64,000 bases of DNA from Tyto alba. Its lineage: Eukaryota; Chordata; Aves; Strigiformes; Tytonidae. Location: NCBI RefSeq assembly GCF_018691265.1, contig NW_024881296.1, positions 1,264,779 through 1,328,778 on the forward strand. The letters are read 5' to 3'. The position numbers and the translations under genes are program-made. The notes under the pieces are model-generated. The model ran no database searches, was not told where the DNA came from, and saw only the letters and a list, made by a program, of their open reading frames with translations. Positions 31,801-53,757 of the stretch are shown piece after piece (positions within the stretch are counted from its first letter, which is position 1; the number at the start of each line of letters is the position of its first letter).

Positions 31801-34691
31801 TTTCTTGGTGCCCCTCAATTCTTCCCGCACAGTAGTTTTGTGATGTGTTTAGGGGTTTAATTTGCTGTTTGCCTTTTTTTTTTTCTTTTTTTTTTTCCTG
31901 TCGACCCTCGGTTTCTTATTCTCAGGGACATTTGTGCGCTGAGGGGGAGGCGGACACCGCCGGCCCCGCAGCAGGAGAGCAAGAGGGAGCAGGTGCTTTC
32001 TGAAACACCGCTGGCTCGCCCCCGCCGTCCCTTTGTTGCGGAAATAGAGGAGTAACCCCTTTTGTTGTGCTTCGTTAAGTAGATGTTTTGCTGCCAGCTG
32101 GACGAGCTAATTCGATGGCTGTACAGTGTGGCGGACGTCGCCGACAGCTGGGTCCCACCCTCGCCAGATGCCGGGAGCGTGAAGGCGTCGCTGCACCGCT
32201 GCTTGGTAGGTATCACCGTCGGGTTTTCTCCCCCCTCTTCGGTCCAGCGGGCAGGACGAAGCGAGGTCGCCGCTAGCACGGTCCAGGCGGGGCACGCGGG
32301 GTGCATCAGGCCTTGCAGAGCCAAATTGGGGAGCGCCGGGAGGACCTGCTCCTCGGGTGACCTGCCGCAGGTGCATCTCCTCCCGAAAGCCTTCTGAGCG
32401 GCGCTGCTCTTCTCCTTCCCTTCCCAGGAGTTCAGGAAAGACGTGGCCGACCACCGGAGCCTGACGGAGAGCGTGCTGGAGAGGGGAGAAGCTCTCCTCG
32501 ACTGCATGGCATCGAATTCGCCGGGTGAGGAGGAGCGCTTTCGGCGGGGCTGCTGGCGGGCAGTCAGTCGGCGGTGCTGGCCGTAGCGCCTGCCCCCCCG
32601 ACACCCCCGGGCAGAATTTGCCATTCAGCAGCTGTATGGGAACAAAAAAAGGTTTCACGCCTCCGCTGCCGTCCAGAGACTCGGAGGTTTGAAGCAATTA
32701 CTCCCGAGCACTTTCAGCTGCACCGTGCCTCGACCCTTGCCTTGTGCCGTGCCACCCGTCGCGGGTGGTGGGTGGGTTTCTCCCTCTCAGGGGTCCCTTT
32801 GCAGATTTTTAGCTTCACGGCGGCGTGGCCAGCCCCCGCTGGGCTGTGGGGGGCTGGCAGCGGGCGGCTGGGCGGAGACGCTGCGGTGCTGCACGGGAGG
32901 TGGTTTTCACGCCCTGCCTGCGCTTGGCGCATCCCGGGCGGGTGCCAGCAGCCCGTGTGGGGAGAGCCCAGCCTGGGCGGTGGCACGGCACGCGTGGGGC
33001 AGCGGCTCCGGTGATTTGGTGCATCTGGCACAAGGGATTTCGAAAGGGTGAGCTGCGTCCGCAGTCACCAAAGGGGCTTTAGGGGTCGAGCGTGCTGCAT
33101 TACGGCTGGGCTTGCTTACGCAACCCCAAAGGTTTCCTTTGGAACCCCCTATTTCTCTATCTTCACTCAGCCTGGAGTCTCCTAGGTTGCTTCTCACCCC
33201 CTCCAAACTCTGCATCTCAAGGTGGATGGGATGAAGATCAGCTTATTGATTTCTATTTTCTTCAAAAGTCTGTCCGGGCAAGTGGAACTCTCTTACAGAC
33301 GTCGGATTATCGTGTTACTGACACCTCCATCAAACATTTTGTTTTCCAGCTCTGAAAGACACACTGGGTTTGATTGCAAAACAGTCTGAAGAGCTGGAAA
33401 CCCACGCGGAGCACTTGTATGAGTCTGCTCTAGCTGCCGTGGGCCCCGTGCAGGGCAAGGATGGGATGGAGGGCCAGGGGGTGCAGCAGACGGCTGCTCA
33501 GTGGGTAAGCAGGGGGACAAACCCGCCTTTCTGGGGCAGGGCAGAGGGAGGGAGGCGCAGGAAGGTAACACACTTAATTTAGCAAACACTAGACATCAGG
33601 CTTTATCGTTGTTTCTTTTACTCTGAAGTTTGGGAGGTCCTAAAAGGAGAAGAGAAAGCAAGGGCGGTCTCAAAACGGATGCCCCATCGTCTTTAAAAGT
33701 GTGTCCGGGGAAGAGCAGCGTGTCTGCCCCGGCTGGTGGAACCCAAGAGCGTGATGAGCACGGTGGCAGCTCCGCGGGGAGACGCGGGAGCCGGCCGGTC
33801 CCCGCCAGGCAGGGCCCAGGCAGCTGCTCTACCGAGAGCACCTGGACAGCAGAGGGAAAAAGGGAAAGGGGTTTAGGATTTTTTTTTTTTTCCCCCTCGT
33901 TCTGTTGGTTCTTTTTTGTTTTGTTTTGTTTTGTTTTTTTGTTTTTTTTTTTTCTCAATGAAAAATTCCACTTGCCACATCGTGGTGGGAAAGGGAAGTG
34001 GGTGACTGCGGGTGTAAAGCCTGTTCGTTCGCTGGGTTCTGGAACATCTTCGGTCAACTGAAACTGCGGTGGTGGCAGCGGTTCGGGCGGGCTCGGGGGG
34101 GGCGCGCAGGGGCTGCGGGGCGCTGGGGGCCACGGCCCTCGGCCGCTCGCCGTGAGGGCGACTGGCTGTGAGACCCCCCCCTCGGGACCGGCCCCCCCAC
34201 GGGTGTCGGCGAGGCGCCGGGGCCGGCGGCGCAGGAGGGCTCTTGAGAGGTGGGGATTTAGGAACTGCAGGAGAACCCTGGCCACCCCACCCCGCCCCTA
34301 CCCTCCCACCCCCGTTAGCTCGGGCCCTTGATTCCCCCAGGGCCCACTCCCCAGCACGCCTTAAAATTTGGAGTTGCAAAGGGGAAAAATTCTTTCCAGT
34401 CCTTTAAAAATTCTTTCCAGTCCTTTAGAGAAGAGTAACAGTATCTTAAGCAGTTTGGTTTTTTGTTTTTTGTTTTTTTTTTTTTTAATTGCTAAATATA
34501 CATAGTTTTATCATACACAGCAGCAAGCATCTGTGGAGGTGATTTAAATAGGAGCACTGGGCGGGGGGGGGGGAGGGGGGTGTTTGTTGGTTGGATTGCA
34601 GCCGAAGCACGAGCAGCAAACTTAACCCATTTTATTTCAGGTGCTGCCTCTGTCAGACCTGGGCTTTGCCGGCCACTCTCGGGACGGCTGA
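28449..34691 (+). CDS. CEP68: CEP68, centrosomal linker protein, six coding exons
   Basis: Coding parts are 28449-28832, 29327-30748, 32083-32205, 32428-32524, 33350-33504 and 34641-34691, giving about 743 residues (human CEP68 is about 757). The known protein sits on fibres between the two centrioles, works with rootletin to hold centrosomes together in interphase, and is removed in mitosis after PLK1 phosphorylation and SCF-betaTrCP ubiquitination. The bird-like protein matches best at residues 267-311 (YQADYWACAIPDSLPPSPDR, then WNPNKEYEDLLDY), at the DSGIGLDSFSVSP degron (from residue 325), at the acidic EWESDEEFLSLPPRL block (from about 466) and through the helical C-terminus starting FCCQLDELIRWLY (from 604). 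The N-terminal 260 residues are low-complexity and Ser/Ala/Arg-rich, with little similarity to mammals. Every exon join keeps the frame. The start Met at 28449 lies 45 bases after a TTTCAG acceptor. The last exon is the weakest part of the model. Confidence 0.94.
28833..29326 (+). other. CEP68: CEP68 intron
   Basis: The 494-bp intron runs from GTGAGG to a pyrimidine-rich acceptor (CTCTCTCCCTTTCC...GAGCAG). Several open frames run through it because it is GC-rich. Confidence 0.85.
29327..30748 (+). CDS. CEP68: CEP68 large central exon
   Basis: This exon is 1422 bp (474 codons, phase 0 at both ends) between GAGCAG acceptor and GTAGGC donor. It carries the most conserved CEP68 core at residues 267-311, the DSGIGLDS degron at 29915-29938 and the acidic block near 30335-30380. 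It ends SLAQCVK, matching the human SLVQCVK at the same exon border. In-frame Met codons upstream at 29198 lie in the intron and are not the start. Confidence 0.96.
30749..32082 (+). other. CEP68: CEP68 intron
   Basis: The 1334-bp GC-rich intron lies between the large exon and the C-terminal exons. A T-rich tract is at 31876-31898. No further exon was seen. Confidence 0.88.
32083..32205 (+). CDS. CEP68: CEP68 exon, start of C-terminal helical region
   Basis: The 41 codons read MFCCQLDELIRWLYSVADVA and on to KASLHRCL, aligning with the human TFCCQLEELICWLYNVADV. The acceptor is TTAAGTAG with a T/G-rich rather than strong pyrimidine tract. The donor is GTAGGT. Confidence 0.95.
32428..32524 (+). 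CDS. CEP68: CEP68 exon
   Basis: The acceptor CTTCCCTTCCCAG precedes EFRKDVADHRSLTESVLERG, which matches the human FKKDIDEHQSLTESVLQKG. The exon ends one base into an Ala codon before GTGAGG. Confidence 0.95.
32525..33349 (+). other. CEP68: CEP68 intron
   Basis: The 825-bp intron runs from GTGAGG to TTTTCCAG. The first 500 bases are very GC-rich. Confidence 0.88.
33350..33504 (+). CDS. CEP68: CEP68 exon
   Basis: The acceptor TTTTGTTTTCCAG precedes the rest of the Ala codon and LKDTLGLIAKQSEELETHAE, then HLYESALAAVG. This matches the human LEDVLGRIAKQSGELESHAD. It ends TAAQW before GTAAGC. The last 25 residues (GPVQGKDGMEGQG onward) are not clearly conserved. Confidence 0.93.
33505..34640 (+). 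other. CEP68: CEP68 last intron
   Basis: The 1136-bp intron includes T-rich runs (33879-33891 and 33912-33953), a G-rich stretch near 34560-34580 and an exact 21-bp tandem duplication at 34385-34426. Confidence 0.7.
34385..34426 (+). repeat. Exact 21-bp tandem duplication in CEP68 last intron
   Basis: The unit AAAAATTCTTTCCAGTCCTT plus T occupies 34385-34405 and again 34406-34426 without change. It contains a TTCTTTCCAG that resembles a 3' splice site, so two cryptic acceptors now lie 21 bp apart. Confidence 0.95.
34641..34691 (+). CDS. CEP68: CEP68 putative terminal coding exon
   Basis: A strong acceptor (TTTTATTTCAG) at 34640 opens, in the required phase 0, 16 codons (VLPLSDLGFAGHSRDG) followed by TGA at 34689-34691. 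The peptide does not resemble the human end (MEHPCEGV). Alternatively the preceding exon could read through its donor for 26 more codons to a TAG at about 33580. I prefer the spliced model because both splice sites are good and a poly(A) signal follows at 35277. Confidence 0.6.
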   Translation: MLPLSDLGFAGHSRDG

Positions 34692-35310
34692 GAACCGCAG
34701 CCAGCGCCAAACCACCCCGGTCGCCGCGCGCGGAGGTGCCAGATGCGCTTGCTCCCTCTGTTCAGAGTTAACCAGCCCAGCCCGACCTGAGCTGGTTGGT
34801 TTGTTTTTGAGAAAGGCGAGCTGAGCTGCACGGGGGTTCTTTGGCTACTGGGATGTCTCGTTCACAGTGCTGACTACGATGGGGAGTTTTGCGAGCGAGG
34901 AGTGTACACCGCTGGCCTTTTTTTAGTTTGTTTTTTAATGTAGCTTTCCTTTTTTTTTTTTTTTTTTTTTTCGTATTCAAGTGGCCTGTTCCATGTGTTA
35001 GCAAAATGTCAGGAACACAGTGTTTTTTTAACCGAGTAATCCATAGTATGCTGTGCAACTCACTTCTAAGTAAAGCTGTGTGATTTTAATAGCCATGTTC
35101 TCATGTTTTGTTTATGCTCTTCAAAAATAGGTGCTAGAAGCCAAGAAATAGCAACTCCTTCTGGTTCTTGGGAGCAAACTGAACTCGTTTATAATTACCC
35201 TGCCCTGCTAAAGCAGAGCCTATTTAACTTTCAGATTTCTTAGGCATAAACACAAAGAGCCAGCATGCTGACTCTCAATAAAATAATGAACAGGTGAGTA
35301 CACTCAGGGA
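34692..35310 (+). other. CEP68: CEP68 3' UTR (inferred)
   Basis: This runs from the TGA at 34689 to shortly after the AATAAA at 35277. It contains a T run at about 34949-34971. The extent depends on the terminal-exon model. Confidence 0.6.
35277..35282 (+). terminator. CEP68: CEP68 poly(A) signal AATAAA
   Basis: This canonical hexamer on the sense strand lies about 590 bases after the proposed stop and is followed by TG/GT-containing sequence. Confidence 0.65.
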
Positions 35311-36100
35311 AAAACCGAGTTATCGATAACCTGTTATTTGCAGTAGTTGGGTTGGTGCTGTGGTGGGTTCCCTGGGTGGAGAGTTGTGCCTTTGCCCTCT
35401 CCTACAGCTGCTGCAGGTCATCACAGCTTACAAAACATTCGCCGGAGTTTCCAAACCCTTTCTGCAACAGAAAAAGGCATTTCTGAAGCAGCACAACAAG
35501 GCACATGGCCAAAAAGTTACAGCCAACTACAGAACGGGGGTTCTTGGCTTTTAATTAACCTTTAAACTAAATGGTGAGCACCATGTTCTGGTGCAGGATA
35601 CATCATTTCCTCCCATTCCTGTGAACAGACAAAGTTTCTGTACTGCACAAGTAGAAGGTGAAAGCATAGGTTTGGGGTTTTGTTTTTGGTTTTTTTTTTT
35701 TTTTCAGTACTCTTCCATTTCCCACCTCCTCAGCCTAAAGGGCAATTTTTGTTCTTGCCAATTCACAGATCAGTGTAAGTTGAAAAGGCTCAAGCAAATG
35801 GTCTTTACCGATACCAGGTCCCATAGTGAGATGCTTTAAGAAAGCCTAGAGCAGGCCAGGAGAGGGTTACACGCAAGGGAAGGCTACAGCTGCCTGGGTG
35901 CTACCACTTGCAAGTCTTAAGCCTGACCCCTTAGGTCAAAGGTTTTTAATCTTTCAGGTCACAGGGCCCTCGTCCCGGATTTTTAGGCCTGCTCTACCCT
36001 CCTCCAGCCTGACATCACTTACCAGCACAGAAACACAGTCATGACTTAGGGAAAAAAAAAAAAAAAAAAAATAACCACCAAACAACTGGTGTAGCCCAAG
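35311..36100. other. Gap between convergent CEP68 and RAB1A
   Basis: About 0.8 kb separates the 3' ends of the two genes. It contains a T run at 35690-35704 and an A run at 36052-36071. No gene was recognised. Confidence 0.65.
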
Positions 36101-36116
36101 TTGGTTTTGCAATGCT

Positions 36117-36122
36117 TTTATT
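36117..36122 (-). terminator. RAB1A: Distal RAB1A poly(A) signal AATAAA
   Basis: This second canonical hexamer lies 236 bases further downstream on the minus strand, just before a T-rich stretch (the A run at 36052-36071 read in reverse). Confidence 0.5.
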
Positions 36123-36324
36123 ACTGTATATATTAACATTGTTTTGGATAGTATGTAGCAGGCATCTTGACATTTAAGTTCATTTGTGCACTTCTCTGCA
36201 GGGAAGATGTTTTACCCTCAGTATATCACCCGGTTCACTTCCTGATCTCAGCAGCACTCACTACCCCTACTGCTCCCGCCCTCGAGGAGGAGCGAGTGAC
36301 ATTATATAATGAATTATACCAACA

Positions 36325-37989
36325 AGCACATCTCTAATAGAAAGCACATCACTTTATTGTGAAGGTCTCAAGTGGAAGAGTTCAACTTAACCATGACAAT
36401 ACTTCATGTATTACAATTGCCTGTTGATTTATGCAACTATGTTGAAGAAAGCTGTTAGCCAAAGTCATCCCCCCCCCCCAAAAAAAAAAAAATCAAGAGG
36501 ATATTTGCACCAATTTTAGTTTATACCTCACAACATACTAGGCTATATTTTTACTATCACAGGGTGTATTTACTACTAGGGGAATGTTACATGGTCTTTC
36601 AAACATGAGACTATTTACAGAATAGGCTGAATATTGGAGTTTAGATAAAGCTGAACAATTTTACATGTATAGGAAGTGTTATAGGCTAGCTTTCCTGTGG
36701 TTTTTAGCTAGACATCAGGCACTAATGATTCGATTAGCTCTGTACAAAGAATCACACACTGTCCAAAACCTCTTGGCTGCTGGTTAGTTCCAAATTGTTC
36801 GAGATAAGCGCCTACTTTTGAGCAACAGTCTGCTGTGGGGCCTCGCCATCCCCATGTCATCCTTCTGATGCCTCTGCATAACAGAATAGAAGCTAAGCTG
36901 TTGCATTAAGTCAGAAGGGTACTGATTAAAAGAGGATGGAATTAACAGTATCTAGAAAAGACATAATATACGGGTAGAAAGTTATGCCACCTCAAGGTTA
37001 CACGTTGAAGTCATCCATGTTAGGGAAAAGCTGTTCTCTCCCCTACTAGGCAAAGCAGACGGAATTCCCTAAATCAAGTCCTTGAGAAATAAATTAAGTT
37101 CCAAGACTAAGTTAGGGAACTGTTGTACATTCAGAGTGCATCATGCCTCCATGAACATTGGCTGGGCGTTTCCGGTACAGCGAACGTGCCTCGCGCACCG
37201 TGCCAACTCAGTCTTTTGGGCCATAGTCACTAGTTTTAGTTGCAGGGAAAGTCTCTGGTCTACTGGGAGGTCCAAGAGCCATGGCTGCACACCGCTGTGT
37301 TTTGTGCACAATGCAAGCCTGATTGCCCCCTTAGCCATACAAATTAAGACAATATTTATCACCATACAGTTTGATATTACTTCCAATAAGTACAATATTT
37401 ATTAAACATTTCTTCAGTTTTGTTACATATTGTGCAACAAATTACAATATTCTGCAGCCACAAATTATATGCAGAGTATGAAGAAACTATTAATCAGATA
37501 GCGTGATCTTTCCATTCATAATTCTACAAGAAGGAACTAGCAAATCAGATCTTACATATATCTTACTAAATTTTATGCATGGAAAGTGACAGACACTGTT
37601 GTGCTGTTTGATACAAAATGGCTAAACTTCATCTTCAGAAGACTAAACCTGACATCTAAACATGCCAATAGAAACATCAAAACAAAAGTACATCCTAACC
37701 AACCACAGGAAACAGTCTGGTATCAGGAAAAGCAACAAGGATTACACATTTATAAACCAGCACACAAAGGTTTAAAACAGTTCTGAAAATGAAGTTAGCT
37801 GTCTTGAGTCAAGGGAATAAAAAAAGTCAGTATTGACCATTTACAATCTCTGACCTTTGTGGAGACGGTAAGAATCTGTTGTAGTGCAGCTACATACAGT
37901 ACAATTCAGGCAATTTTTATTTTTTTTTTTTTTCACTTGGGTTCAGATTGCAAATTCATTGTTGTGAGACAAAAGGGGGGAGGCAAGTT
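36325..37989 (-). other. RAB1A: RAB1A 3' UTR (main extent)
   Basis: The sequence after the stop is AT-rich and without coding match. Sense-strand AATAAA signals are at 37921-37916, 37403-37398 and 36358-36353, and another lies further down at 36122-36117. A 3' UTR of about 1.65 kb, or 1.9 kb to the most distal site, fits the long form known for RAB1A. The C run (36470-36479) plus A run near 36480-36491 is low complexity. Confidence 0.75.
36353..36358 (-). terminator. RAB1A: RAB1A poly(A) signal AATAAA
   Basis: This is canonical on the minus strand, about 1.63 kb after the stop codon. Confidence 0.6.
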
Positions 37990-50705
<12,716 letters not shown>

Positions 50706-51004
50706 GTCCGTGGGGCCCGCGGCCCGAGGGACGGCGAGCGCGCTCTGAGGGGGGGTGGGGGAGGGGGGCGGTCGCGGCCTGGCACCTCCCGCCGCCGAGG
50801 CGGGCGCTCCACGGATGCGAGGCGTCCAACGGCTCCCGCCTTCGCCCGGCGCTCGGCTCGGCCTGCCCCTCCGCCGGCGCCCTGCCCGCTCCGCGGCCTC
50901 CGCGCTCGCTCCTTAGCCCAAAATGGCTGCCGGAGCCCAACCAGGAAACGGGGCGGCCTCTCGCCGAGCAGCTCTTACATGGCCGGGGGGCGGTGGCGGG
51001 GCAT

Positions 51005-51088
51005 GCCGGGAAAGCGAGTCCGCGCCGCCGCCTGCCGCACGCGCCGCCGGGCGGCCGCGCCCGCCGCCCAAGGACTCGCTTTCCCGGC
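51005..51088. repeat. 17-bp perfect inverted repeat in RAB1A CpG island
   Basis: GCCGGGAAAGCGAGTCC at 51005-51021 is the exact reverse complement of 51072-51088. The 50-bp spacer is nearly all G and C. The arms could form a hairpin in single-stranded DNA or in RNA from either strand. Confidence 0.95.
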
Positions 51089-51262
51089 GGCCCTTGCGCC
51101 GGACGCGACGCATGCGCTCCGGCCGGCCTTTCTTCCCTCGGCTCCGTCGGCTCGGCGCGGCGGCCGCTGCTGCCGATTGGCCGGCGGGGGGGTGACGTTG
51201 GCGGGGAGACGTGGCAGCTCGGGCGAGTCACCGAGCGGGCAGGGGAGGGGGCGAGGCCTCGG

Positions 51263-51292
51263 CGGGGCGGGGCGGGGCGGGGCGGGGCGGGG
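51263..51292 (+). repeat. (CGGGG)6 pentanucleotide tract
   Basis: Six uninterrupted CGGGG units lie upstream of RAB1A. Six runs of four G with one-base loops meet the usual pattern for a G-quadruplex on the + strand, and each unit also forms a G/C (Sp1/KLF-type) box. Confidence 0.97.
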
Positions 51293-51420
51293 CGCCCCCC
51301 AGCGGGCGGCCCGGCCGGAGCTTTATTTTCTCCCCTCAGCTGCGCTTCCTCCGCCCTAAGCACGGGCGACGGGGAGACCCCCGAGCCCCATCTCGGGCTC
51401 GGGGGGTGCCTTGACATCCC

Positions 51421-53643
51421 TTCCCGCACCCCGCACCGTTCGGGGTTTTAAAATGTTTCCCAAAGGCCCTGAGGTGGGTTTGTGAGGAGGGACGAGCCGG
51501 GCACGGCGGAGCATTGTAAACATTTCACCTGTACGTGGAGGCCAGGCCTGCGGCGGCTGGGGGCTGGCGATGAGGGAGATGGAGGAGGGCAACCCGCTCT
51601 GCTGCTTATTTTACCACTTACCTTCGTGTCGGGTGAGGGAGGGGTAAAAACGGAGGCACTGTAATAAAAATAGGAACAAGGGGTGGCTGGCAGCACAGCG
51701 ACAGCTGTAACAGAACGGGCGTCTGTAGGAGTTAAGACCTCTTTTCTCCACAGGCATTAATAAGTAACAATCCTTTCTTGCACTGCCATTGCATCTTTCA
51801 TCAAAAGCATTTTACAAGGATTAATCACTCACATTTCATAACATTCTTTGAGCACAGTAAATATTAACTACGCTTATTTTTTGCTGCTGGAAAACAGGGA
51901 GATTGTCACACGCCTGGGATCTCGGAGCAAAGGACTTGTTAAAGCTGGAAGAATTCATTATATAGGTGCCTAGTTTTCTGGTCAACCACTTACAACTTGA
52001 TATTCAGTAAGAATTTGTTTTATCACTGTTTGGTTGTGCTTTCAGATTTATTCCTAACAAAGCCCTAGACTTTTTGACACCATTGGAAAGAACACATCGC
52101 TGCAACACTATACATCATTCCAGGGTCGTGCACAGAGCACTGCTAAACCTTACAAGTCTTAACAGCTCCTTGTAATCAGCTCGGGAATTTAAATCCCCAC
52201 TAAATACATATTATCTGATGTTATTTCATTACAAAGGGCATAGTATAATACACTGACCAAAGTTTATCTTCCAACCGGCTCAAAGGACAGGAGGAACAAT
52301 CCACAAATGGATTGCAAGATCACGGAAAGATCCTGTGCAGGGAAGTGTGTGTAAGACTTCGTATGGCAAGCAGGGAAGTGTTTACTGCAGCCATCTCAAT
52401 GTTAATCTGCTCACATGATGACTTTCACCAAACTGCAAGTCACCAGGCATGTAAGGACACCAAGGGACTACCAAAATAACCACCATGAACCAGAGTCTTT
52501 CCATTGGACAGCAACAGAACAGAGGTGAACCCCCAGAGAAACTGCAGTTGCACAACCTGGTCCTTTTTTTCCCCCCACAATAAGATTATGAACAGTCACT
52601 CACACTCCATGCATCTTCGTGGTTTTAATATAGTTACATTCAGTGCCTTAAAAAAAGTCAATAAACTGTGCCAACTGTAATTGAAAATATGTAGCATCGG
52701 TTAGAAAAGGTTTTGGGTTTCCTTTGCTTTCTCGTGTTGCTTGTTGGGTAATCTACAGATTACCACAGAAATTACTGTACATACTGCTGCTGTGGTGGCC
52801 ATCGTTGAAGATTCTACTTTCCCTATTGCTCTGTGTATTTGTGAAACAATAACAATTTTGTTGGATGTTTGCCGTCAGAAATCCAGCAAATCCTTTGAAA
52901 CTCTCTCGTCTCTCATGCAGCAATGACTCTCGAGATGCTCTGTGGAAGGTGACCAGATGTGCAGGAATATCCCAGGTGACAAACTTCATTTAGCAGACAG
53001 CACATCATTCTCTGCTGAATACAGTTGTTTTTGCAGGGACATTTTTAAAATTTGTGCTTTTACTTTTCTTTTCCCCGGTGAAACGAAAAGCTCCAACCAC
53101 CCCAATTCCTTATTCTGTGAGGAGTAATGCTTACAGGCCACAGTAAAGAGCTACATACAGCACTGCATAAATGTATCCTGCGAAGTCAGAGCAGACACAG
53201 GGACAAACCAACACCAGCACCAACTATGAAAGCCGCAAATTAGATTTACTTCTGAAGTAGGGCACAGGTTAATAAGTGTGTGGGATGCTGTTTCATCTCA
53301 GATAAATAATAGCTTCCGTGTCTGAGAAGAGTTTATTTAATCTGTATGACTGAACCAGCAGCATGGCAGGCATAGCAACCCGCGGCTGCACGCTGGTGTA
53401 AGGGCAGTGCAAAAAGTGGGTCTCCTTCAGCTCTGCAGGGAGGTGTAGGAAGGGCTTTCTGCTGCTCCTGCTGCACGTTGAGGTCATCTGCTGCTGTGAT
53501 GTCATCTGCAGCTGGGTGTCTGCACGTGTACGCGTTTAACTGGATGAACAGGCCCAGGACCCCTGCCTGGTTTCTAGCTGGGATTGGTGTGATGATTTAT
53601 AACCCACGTATCACATTCTGTCCTGTTCTTCCTCCTTCCTTAG
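51421..53643. other. Region right of RAB1A, no gene recognised
   Basis: The sequence turns AT-rich after the CpG island. An AATAAA on the + strand is at 52660-52665. Open frames are at most about 80 codons and match nothing I know. Confidence 0.6.
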
Positions 53644-53757
53644 GTGGATATTCATAGTTTGTCTCGAACACCACGAACCACCGGACGATCAGAGAGACCT
53701 GACCTGTCTCTTGCTAATCGCAGCGTAATGCAAGGAGCAATGTCAGATGTCAGTTAG
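53644..53757 (+). other. Exon-like segment of unknown gene (candidate terminal coding exon)
   Basis: A pyrimidine-rich acceptor (TTCTTCCTCCTTCCTTAG) ends at 53643. The following 37 codons are open, read VDIHSLSRTPRTTGRSERPD then LSLANRSVMQGAMSDVS, and end with TAG at 53755-53757. The segment holds six CpGs in 114 bases while its surroundings hold few, and uses CGA/CGC arginine codons, which suggests constraint. An AATAAA follows at 54631. I do not recognise the protein, and no upstream exon was identified. It could be the last exon of a + strand gene, a conserved non-coding element or chance. Confidence 0.3.

Noticed and set aside
53644..53757. Assignment of the exon-like segment to ACTR2
   Set aside because: The translated peptide does not resemble any part of the ACTR2 protein as I recall it, and a start exon would be expected first.
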